A stretch of 64,000 nt of DNA from positions 8,697,501 through 8,761,500 of the forward strand of contig NC_065414.1 in NCBI RefSeq assembly GCF_024362695.1, written 5' to 3'. A model generated the notes under the pieces. The model was not told the DNA's origin and ran no database searches. It was given only the letters and a program-made list of their open reading frames with translations. Both the position numbers and the translations under genes were made by a program. Below, in pieces: positions 56,911 to 64,000 of the stretch; position 1 is the stretch's first letter; the number at the start of each line of letters is the position of its first letter. Origin of the DNA: Pectinophora gossypiella (Eukaryota; Arthropoda; Insecta; Lepidoptera; Gelechiidae).

Positions 56911-57848
56911 AGAAATCTTTAGCTCCTCAGACTATAGAAATCATGTTAGCATCGTTAACTGAGTCAACTTATAGTCAATATGATGGATGTGTTAGAGAAT
57001 GGATACAGTACTGTAATAGCAAAAATTTTGATTATACAAATGTATCAATTAACGATATACTGGATTTTTTGACAATTGTTTACAACAAAGGAGCTAGATA
57101 CGGGACAATCAATTCGTTTAAATCTGCCTTATCATTGTTATTCGGATATAAATTAGATGATGAAAGAGTTCGAAGATTTATGAAAGGAGTTTCTAAACTG
57201 AGGCCTCCAAATCCTAGATACAATGCCACTTGGGATCCTGCTGTAGTTCTAAATTACTTAGCACAACATTGGCCAAATGAAAACCTCAGTTTAGAAACAC
57301 TTTCAAAAAAGACATTGACATTATTGGCTTTAGTGACTGCGCACCGTGTGCAAACATTTTCACTCGTCAAATTACCTAACGTTATCCAACAGACTAATTC
57401 TGTATCTATAAAAATTCCTGATCTTATAAAAACATCAAAGTTAAACGCTTCACAACCACTATTGAGATTACCATACTTTAATTTACGCCCAGAAATATGC
57501 CCCGCTCGATGTCTAGTTTCCTATATAAATAAAACCCAATCATTACGAAAAGATCATGAATATTTATTTATAAGTTATAAAAAACCGTTTTCCAAAGTCA
57601 CAAAACAAACACTTAGTCGTTGGATCAAAGATACGCTAGCTCGCAGTGGAATAGATACATCAATTTTCAGTGGACACAGCACACGGCACGCAGCCACATC
57701 TGCAGCCGGTCGGCTCGGCGTCAGCATTGACTTGATTAGAAAGACAGCAGGGTGGAGTGAATCTTCTTCCGTCTTCGCTAAATTTTATAATAGAGATTTA
57801 GTGTCGGACCCAAATCAATTTGCCAACACCATACTCTCTATAAATTAA
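56823..57848 (+). CDS. DIRS ORF3: tyrosine recombinase
   Basis: Integrates the circular DNA copy by strand exchange through a covalent phosphotyrosine. The frame is open from 56823 and overlaps ORF2 by 88 bases, again in -1 phase. The first ATG is at 56943, but the upstream part (GCREAFRQTLLKKSLAPQT) looks genuine for the family. From that Met (301 residues): an N-terminal core-binding, SAM-like domain (SLTESTYSQYDGCVREW, about 4-80), then the catalytic domain with R135 (TAHRVQTFSLV), H245 and R248 (GHSTRHAATSAAGR), W271 (TAGW) and the nucleophile Y282 (FAKFYNR). This is the complete R..HxxR..W..Y set. No stop or shift is present. How it is translated (frameshift or re-initiation) is not evident. 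Confidence 0.93.
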   Translation, partial: PIEISFQEHTPAPQNPKIGCREAFRQTLLKKSLAPQTIEIMLASLTESTYSQYDGCVREWIQYCNSKNFDYTNVSINDILDFLTIVYNKGARYGTINSFKSALSLLFGYKLDDERVRRFMKGVSKLRPPNPRYNATWDPAVVLNYLAQHWPNENLSLETLSKKTLTLLALVTAHRVQTFSLVKLPNVIQQTNSVSIKIPDLIKTSKLNASQPLLRLPYFNLRPEICPARCLVSYINKTQSLRKDHEYLFISYKKPFSKVTKQTLSRWIKDTLARSGIDTSIFSGHSTRHAATSAAGRLGVSIDLIRKTAGWSESSSVFAKFYNRDLVSDPNQFANTILSIN

Positions 57849-57975
57849 ACACATGTCAGTTAAAACTAAATTGTTGATTACTTACCTGTGTAATTAAAGA
57901 AAATAAAATTATGTATACAAACTTGATTGTCTTTGCTTACCGTATTTCACATTAATTCCAAATGCTCTAAACATC

Positions 57976-58096
57976 CTACAACACGTTAATAATAAATCGC
58001 AAAGAATGAAGCTGTGAAACATAATTGACAATCAAACGAACTTGCAAAGTGAAGTTCGATGATAATTATGTGAACAGCTTCATTCGAAGCGATTTA
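57976..58096 (+). repeat. DIRS internal complementary region
   Basis: 57976-58026 is the exact inverse of the left outer end (53410-53460). 58024-58096 is the exact inverse of the right outer end (58333-58405). The two overlap by three bases at 58024-58026. In the accepted DIRS model this region templates completion of both ends and circle formation. Perfect identity in both halves supports a recent, full replication cycle. Confidence 0.93.
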
Positions 58097-58176
58097 CATA
58101 CTCCCTCCCAACAGTTTTAGAACTACGTTGATCGAGATCAACCCCACCCTAAAAATGTGAAATACTTCTTTGAACT

Positions 58177-58405
58177 GAATGAAGCTCGGTCGGTACCAAT
58201 ACCGGTAGTGTGGCGGCCGGTAGGTAGTATGCGACTGGTATTTTTTCGTCTACCCTACAAAAATAATAAAATAAAGTCTCTGAATACCGTGCAAGACTGA
58301 TGCGTAGAAACACTACTACAACACGTTAATAATAAATCGCTTCGAATGAAGCTGTTCACATAATTATCATCGAACTTCACTTTGCAAGTTCGTTTGATTG
58401 TCAAT
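58177..58405 (-). repeat. DIRS right terminal repeat
   Basis: 58177-58355 is the inverse of 53421-53599. The unique outer part ends GTTTGATTGTCAAT. Its last 73 bp are copied inverted in the internal complementary region. Confidence 0.93.
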
Positions 58406-59157
58406 AAAGACTACATGAGTGCTACAAGTTATGAATTATTTCTAAGTACGTATTACAACTGTTGATTAAGTCCTTTGTGAAGAGCGCTCATGGCGATATA
58501 AGAGCAATATAAGAACGTCTTGGAAGTAGTAATGAGAACAGTAACCTACATCAAGAAATCTTAACGCTAAGCACCTAATAAAGGCAATTACCTACTGATA
58601 TAAGGCTGATTCTACACTGACGATCAGAAATGCTCAAGAAAAAATTACGTTATAACAAGAATTTAGAATGTCTAAGAAAACCTAAAACAAAGTACCTACA
58701 ATTTACAGACAATTTAAACATTACATCTACCTAATAAGTCCTAATAAAGTTTAGTAAGACGCATAATTTGGCTCCGTTTATATTTCTAAGTCATCATTCA
58801 ATAAAAAAAAAATATGGATTCACAGGACCCCGGGTTTTGATCTTTCAGGTATAAAGTCAGTAAAAACTCTGAATGGGACTCAGTGGGAGCACCTATAAAG
58901 TCAAATAGTTGTTTAATATTAGAATATAACATCACTATTTTAGAATTTATAATATTAGAATGGATTTTTGTAAATCGATTCACATCTCTTATCATTTTCT
59001 TTTACAACACAGCATTCTTTTTACCTTCACATATGTGTGTATGTAGCTTAAAAATGAACTCGTTGTGATGTGGTACGTGCTGATAGGAACTATCTACGCG
59101 TAGGAAGAGGAGTGATGTAATTATTTACTGGAACTGTTTAGCTTGACCCCTTAACGA
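58406..59157. other. AT-rich intergenic DNA right of the DIRS element
   Basis: No direct repeat of the left flank is seen, as expected for recombinase-mediated insertion. No gene recognised. Confidence 0.4.
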
Positions 59158-59492
59158 TGTGCCGACGACTTAGGGGAGTGTACCTGCGATCCACACGAGC
59201 TCATTCCATCATCCCCTCTATCTTCGGACTTCCAGGCTGGGTTCCATCCCTATTTGGTGGATATCCCAATCCCAACTATTCGCACAAAGCGCTTCGCATC
59301 GTCCTTCATTATGCGCACTGCTAAGGAGTGGAATTCTCTGCCGTCTTCTGTATTTCCGAATGCATATAACCCGAGTGCTTTCAAGGCCGGAGTGAACAGG
59401 CACCTTCTGGGAGGTCCATCTTAGGCCTCGTCAATGCCTTCGCGCAAGTCTGGAGCCAAGAGCAAACCTATCAAAGGTAAAAAAAATGTGCT
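59158..59492 (+). mobile_element. 5'-truncated LINE 3' end
   Basis: Contains the C-terminal coding remnant below, a short 3' region and an A-rich end (AGGTAAAAAAAATG). ATGTGC occurs just before (59158-59163) and just after the A run, but six bases is too short to insist on as a duplication. Confidence 0.65.
59230..59424 (+). pseudogene. LINE polyprotein C-terminal fragment
   Basis: The frame ends at TAG (59422-59424). It reads HPYLVDIPIPTIRTKRFASS, FIMRTAKEWNSLPSSVFPNA and FKAGVNRHLLG, the usual LINE RT C-terminal signature (R..WNSLP..VFP....FK..V...L). A shorter matching piece just upstream (LRSTRAHS) is in another frame, so at least one indel is present. Confidence 0.75.
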
Positions 59493-60877
59493 TCACAAAT
59501 AACAGTAAATTATGTTTACTTCTAATATTTAAAACTCTGTTATCAGATTTTTTTATCACCCAGTAGTATTTAGGTATCAATATTTTCTAGGGTGAAGGAA
59601 GACATTTAAATTTATATTACCTATAATAACGTTTATAATTGGATCAGACATTGTTGATTGATAAATTGCCTTTTCTTATTAACATATAAAAAACAAGAAA
59701 ATTAGGAATATAAAAAATATTAAAAAAAAACATAAAGATGGTGTACGTAATAGACGTCTCTTTTACATTTTAAGGAGATAAACGGAAATACTTTGGTTAT
59801 CATAGTCTTTACCGCTCCATTACAATGTACGTGAAATATGGAATATTTTTATGTGCATTCAAGCTGATTTATGCTGCACTATGAATTTAAAATGTGGCTC
59901 GGATGATATATTTTTATTTCTATAACCATATTTTCGTCATTATTATTTTAGCCAGCGATATCTCTCTTTATTTTATTGGTATGATACTTTATAGACAGTA
60001 GAATATTCTACACGATATGAATATACTGCAATGGTCACGAAGACTCTATGTAGTCATAGATAAAAAATTGTGAAAATTTTGAAAGTAAAGTATGTACCTA
60101 CGGTCACAAGCATTAATAGGTATATACACTTTGGTACCATGTCACTTTTTGGACAAATTGAACTGTAAGTCTCGCTAAATGACAAATAATATGTTAGTGC
60201 GACAGAGTCCTAAAGTAGGTATAATGTATTGCTCATGACTGTACCTAATACTTTATTTATTTAAAAAGTCTATGGCGCCTGCGATGACAATCCTGTCACA
60301 TGAATGCGACAAAATAAAAATAATCTTTTTCGTCAACAGATCGACATGATATATGCGAAATGATAAACAAATTCCTCATATCTAAAAAAATAGCTATAAA
60401 ACTTAATATTTTTTTTTTATCAAAGCTGTTATATTTTCAACAAACCTGACGGTCGTATATTGGACAATATGCGTCGAAAATATTACGATTATCTCTTATG
60501 AATATGTAACCGTTATGTGTTACAGGGTTAATCTGGCGACAGGTGGCGGCCAAGGCATATGGTATTAATGGTGAATTTATCGGAATAAGTAATGTTAACT
60601 GGCGTCAAGCCAAGGTGGCAATATCGGGTGGTAATATAGCGACGACTTCAACGCGTTTGTAGATCGAAAATTAAGCAATACCAGTGACAAACGTAGTCAA
60701 CTGGAGATTGATTGCCAGACGTAAATCGACCTAAATATTGTGGTTTAATATTTACTTCCGAACTGAATTGGTTGGCAAACCTCGTTTTGCGTTTTAAAAG
60801 ACTGTTTAATTATTGAATTTGCTTGGTGCATTAGTGTTCAGTAGAATGTCTAAATAAATAACGTTTCATTATCAATA
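59493..60877. other. AT-rich intergenic DNA, no gene recognised
   Basis: No supported feature; no repeat partner found. Confidence 0.4.
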
Positions 60878-60980
60878 GGCTCGCCCCCTATTACATGGGT
60901 CTTAAACATAGCTGGCGAGGAGTGGGTGTACATACTAGATACCTCTGCGTACCGCTTGGCAGGCGCGATGCTATTTTAAC
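60878..60980 (+). repeat. repeat family F copy
   Basis: GCTCGCCCCCTATTACATGG, GCTGGCGAGGAGTGGGTGTA and CCTCTGCGTACCGCTTGGCA. See 43800-43915. Confidence 0.55.
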
Positions 60981-61038
60981 TTCAACACTGTTCCTGTTGT
61001 AGAAACAGCACGTGAGTTCGTGTTTACGAAGGTGACAA

Positions 61039-61417
61039 TGGTGCTAATTCCTGTAAATAATACCATCTAATTTTATTTTAAGTTATATCTGTCATTTTCT
61101 TATCCGCCGAAAAGGAAAGGGACGGGTAATCGACAAGCATAAAATTTACGGAACACACGTCAATTTTAAGCACAAATCTAAAACAACCGTCTAAAAATTT
61201 TACATTGGCCAATAACCCGACAGAATTAAGTTGACAGCACACGTCAAACGGTTTGCATACCAGCGAGTTATCTTTTTGATTCGCCCGGGTTATTCATTCA
61301 TTTACTCATTCTTCCTAAAATTAAGAGCTGTCAATCATCCGTCCCTTTCCTTTTCGGCGGATAAGAAAACAACAGGTATAAAGTAAAATTAGGAGGTGTC
61401 TGCAGGAATCGGGGCCA
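61039..61417. mobile_element. MITE family A, copy 3
   Basis: The ends TGGTGCTAATTCCTG and CAGGAATCGGGGCCA are near inverses. The long arms carry CTTATCCGCCGAAAAGGAAA and its inverse. It is oppositely oriented to, and close to, the copy in the receptor intron. Non-coding. Confidence 0.75.
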
Positions 61418-61907
61418 ATATCTGTGTAACATCAAAAATAAATGTACAAAGTTTTTACAAGTTAATTGGATAGGTATATAAATAATTATTTAAAAAGGAG
61501 TTAATAAACCTAGAGAACTGTACGGATCCTTCGTATTTTTCACATTCGGCGTTATTTTATAGAAACTATACCTACCTATCTACTTTTCTTAATTAGATGG
61601 AAAAAGTGTGTGACGGAAACCAACGAATAATATTGTCCATTCGTTTTATATATGTAGAGGTAGTATTTTATAGTTCAAAGACCACAAACACGTTAGTACG
61701 TCAGCCAGGATACCTATAGCAAGTAATTGATGGCTTTGAGCTACCGAGGTGGATGGATACATTACACCAGTGCATTAGGGTTTATTGAGCGGCAAAGGCA
61801 GACAGTTCGCACTAGTAATAAACAAATTTAATCTCAATAGAGGAAAGATCTGTTTATTCCTAATGAAATCTCTTCATTGCCTTTGCCTTCTACTTAAACA
61901 GTATATT
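61418..61907. other. intergenic DNA, no gene recognised
   Basis: No supported feature. Confidence 0.4.
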
Positions 61908-62050
61908 AGCCGTTGGTCCCGGTTACTACTTACTGATGTAGGTAAGTAAGTAGTAATTACATGAGCCATATCAGGGGCCTTTGGCGGCTCAATAATAACC
62001 CTGACACCGGGGTTGATGAGGTTGGTACTCACAACCACACGATAGAAGTC
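61908..62050 (+). repeat. 5'-truncated SINE C
   Basis: Begins inside the shared core (AGCCGTTGGTCCCGG), then CTACTTACTGATGTAGGTAA, TCAGGGGCCTTTGGCGGCTC and the CACACGATAGAAG end. Collinear with the inverse of 35294-35440. Confidence 0.75.
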
Positions 62051-62229
62051 TATTAAAATTGAAGTTTAGGTACTTTATTTGTATGACTACAATTTCGGTC
62101 ATGAAAAGATATACTATTGTATATTCATTATTAGTAGTATAATAATTAGTAATATAACAAACAATAGGTCTGTACGTTAAAAAGTACCTTCAAATGAAAT
62201 CCTAGTAGGTTACCTTCTAATAAAGAGCA

Positions 62230-62400
62230 AGGGAAAGAGGTAAGCAGAGACCATGGAATTCCATTTTCTTAGATCCTGGCACACTTCTCTTGCTTCCTCC
62301 ACATTCATCAATCGTTTCATAAACGCACACCAGTTAATCGTAGATCGTATTAAACCTTTTATAAGTACCGGTGGGAAATAGGCGTGAGTTTATGCGTGTA
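62230..62400. repeat. rearranged LINE 3' ends (two orientations)
   Basis: 62230-62345 reads in minus orientation (GTAAGCAGAGACCATGGAAT, ACATTCATCAATCGTTTCAT), while 62367-62400 reads in plus (CCGGTGGGAAATAGGCGTGA). Both are parts of the 25975-26285 family, brought together by inversion or two insertions. Confidence 0.55.
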
Positions 62401-62821
62401 GAAGGCGAGGTGAATATTTCGGCGTATTTTAAAGATTTTGTTCAAATCAAGTAAGTAACTATATTAATTACCTCATACGTTTCAAAGGCTATTTAATTTC
62501 TACTTTCGCAGTAGTACTTCTGAATAATGAGCCAAGTCTGAAGATTTAAGACTGTTACTTAAGTATTCATCACTCATAAATCTCATAATTTAAGGCGTTA
62601 GATTTCGTTGAAGAATAATTTTGCTTTTTGAATTATTCACACGAGAAATTCTTTGTTGATGTATTAAATATTATTTACTTAAAATAATTTGTTGCTGAAA
62701 GATCTCTTTACATTTCGTGTCAGTTCGTTAAAATTATAATAAGCTTCTATTACCCACTTGTTACAGACGTGAAGGACGAGTTTAAATAATGTCTTTTTAT
62801 TATAAAAATATCCCCCCCTCC
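62401..62821. other. intergenic DNA
   Basis: No supported feature. Confidence 0.35.
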
Positions 62822-62895
62822 TCTCTGGCGGCTCAGTCATAACCCTGACACCAGGGTTGATGAGGTTGGTTCCACAACCCACACGATAAGGAGAA
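62822..62895 (+). repeat. SINE C tail fragment
   Basis: CTCTGGCGGCTCAGTCATAA, CCCTGACACCAGGGTTGATG and AACCCACACGATAAGGAGAA. The 3' third of SINE C. Confidence 0.7.
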
Positions 62896-63479
62896 GATAA
62901 AAATATTTCCAGTATAGTAACAAATTCTGGCGATTCTTTCGATCTTAAAAATCTAGGGCCTTCTCCAATGTAATCTTGCCGCTGCTATTTATTACCAGAT
63001 CACTTCAAGAACACAATCAAATAGGGCGTGCCCCAGATGACTTGCAAAAAGCCATAGCCAGTTAGGCCTAAGGTTGAGGGAAGAATTATCTTTTGACATG
63101 CAACATCTTTAATCTTAGCACTTTTTCATGCCATAAAAACTTTTTGATGCATTTTTAACCTCTCGTAAAGTAGGTCTTATCTTTCACCGTCCATTTCCAC
63201 TGCTTACAACAAGAACATTAACTTCCAAGCAAGTAGTTTGCGAAAAGAATCCATAATTATGTTGTCTTTTCGTTAAAAACATACATAAGGGTTGGCAGTT
63301 AACTTGCCGGAAAAGCTGGCTTGGGTCCAACCGTAATGGCTCCACTTCCCGAGTTTGGCCGCGATTATTTCAACTAGATAAATTTTACGCTCCTTAAAAT
63401 GTAAGGACGTGCAAAGTGGTGTGGATAGGTCTGCTGTACTCTTAAGTTATTGCTGAGTTACGGTGCCGAAGGCAGCGAG
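62896..63479. other. intergenic DNA, no gene recognised
   Basis: No supported feature. Confidence 0.4.
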
Positions 63480-63615
63480 GGCGGGGCTAAACATAGGCGG
63501 ACTGAAAATCTGGTGACCCTAAATCATAGAGTATGGAATTAAGGAATAATACTACGTATAGAACGGTAAACTCTCCGCTCCCCACCAGCGGCTGAGCTGT
63601 TTAGATTCATTATTA
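63480..63615 (-). repeat. repeat family E, inverted partial copy
   Basis: The inverse of AGCTCAGCCGCTGGTGGGGA and GGAGAGTTTACCGTTCTATA, which matches the right part of 34140-34385. Confidence 0.55.
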
Positions 63616-64000
63616 ATACAGTAGATAGAGTTCATAACCGTGCCTTGGGAAATACCTATTTCGGTTACGAACTACGGGCTGATGATAAATGATTTATTAA
63701 CATGAACTGTAACCTACAGCTTTTCCAATTGTGAATTACAATACGGTGTAATTAAATAGTTTTAATTATACCACGTGTCCAGTCGAACATGATTACTATT
63801 GCTTAGCTAATTTGTGATCATACGATGTAACATCTATCCCAAAATACAAAAACCAAGTGTGCTGCAAGTTATGTTCTGGTGAGCAGAATTTTGGACGGGA
63901 ATTGTGTTTGCCTGTGTTCATTATTTATCCAAGGTACATGCATTTGGCTCAAGTAATAATTTCATATTGATGACGTTTCTTTATGTATAATCTATTGTCC
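63616..64000. other. intergenic DNA to the window end
   Basis: No supported feature. Confidence 0.4.

Larger units (their letters stand above)
53410..58405 (+). mobile_element. complete DIRS-type tyrosine-recombinase retrotransposon, 4996 bp
   Basis: DIRS elements copy themselves through an RNA and a circular DNA intermediate and integrate with a tyrosine recombinase, so leave no target duplication. All hallmarks are present. There are 179-bp inverted terminal repeats, 53421-53599 and 58177-58355, differing at a few bases near one end. Unequal outer extensions follow, to 53410 and 58405. An internal complementary region at 57976-58096 is the exact inverse of both outer ends. Gag-like, RT-RNase H and recombinase frames lie in order on the plus strand. 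The trinucleotide AAT is at both ends (53410-53412 and 58403-58405) and in the middle of the internal region. No stop or frameshift damages the frames apart from the programmed-looking overlaps. Confidence 0.95.

Noticed and set aside
53410..58405. Classification of the 5-kb element as Ngaro or as an LTR retrotransposon
   Set aside because: Ngaro elements have split direct repeats and LTR elements use a DDE integrase. Here the terminal repeats are inverted, an internal complementary region is present, and the integrating enzyme is a tyrosine recombinase.
59158..59492. ATGTGC as a target duplication of the LINE end
   Set aside because: Six bases next to an A run is too weak to separate from chance.

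Overview
The window is AT-rich nuclear DNA of an insect, almost certainly a moth or butterfly (Lepidoptera). Evidence: part of an odorant-receptor-type gene with spliceosomal introns (GT..AG), tRNA-derived SINEs with heads like those of lepidopteran SINEs, many 5'-truncated non-LTR retrotransposons, MITEs, and a DIRS-type tyrosine-recombinase retrotransposon. No bacterial-style gene organisation, rRNA or genuine tRNA gene was seen. The species cannot be named from sequence alone. Nearly all of the recognisable content is mobile DNA; the only host gene I can support is the receptor fragment at 23.6-25.25 kb.

Layout. 0-11 kb: intergenic DNA with a TA-flanked MITE (2330-2612), a complete Tc1-type transposon with an intact DD34E transposase (5299-6934), and a 218-bp hAT-type MITE with a perfect 8-bp target duplication (9843-10060). 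11-18 kb: LINE 3' ends, then a LINE whose two halves lie head to head (about 15.3-17.76 kb), the pattern left by twin priming. 18-23 kb: MITE and SINE fragments and a 1.4-kb non-coding repeat. 23.6-25.25 kb: two odorant-receptor exons; the intron holds a MITE, and a SINE sits 11 bp past the second splice donor. 26-36 kb: truncated LINEs and SINEs, several with clean target-site duplications. 37.4-39.2 kb: a 1440-bp element with about 487-bp terminal inverted repeats and an 8-bp target duplication, apparently inserted into an older SINE. 39-53 kb: mostly unannotated DNA with scattered repeat fragments.

53.41-58.41 kb holds the most notable object: a structurally complete DIRS retrotransposon of about 5.0 kb. 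It has near-identical 179-bp inverted terminal repeats and an internal complementary region that matches both outer ends exactly. It has three overlapping reading frames: gag-like ORF1 (probably with a 188-bp intron), RT-RNase H with a C-terminal domain, and tyrosine recombinase. A canonical T TTA AAC heptamer lies in the gag/pol overlap in the right phase for -1 frameshifting. All catalytic residues I could check are present, so this copy looks young.

58.4-64 kb returns to intergenic DNA with LINE, MITE and SINE fragments. The several SINE types in the window share one central block with different heads and tails, which suggests modular exchange.
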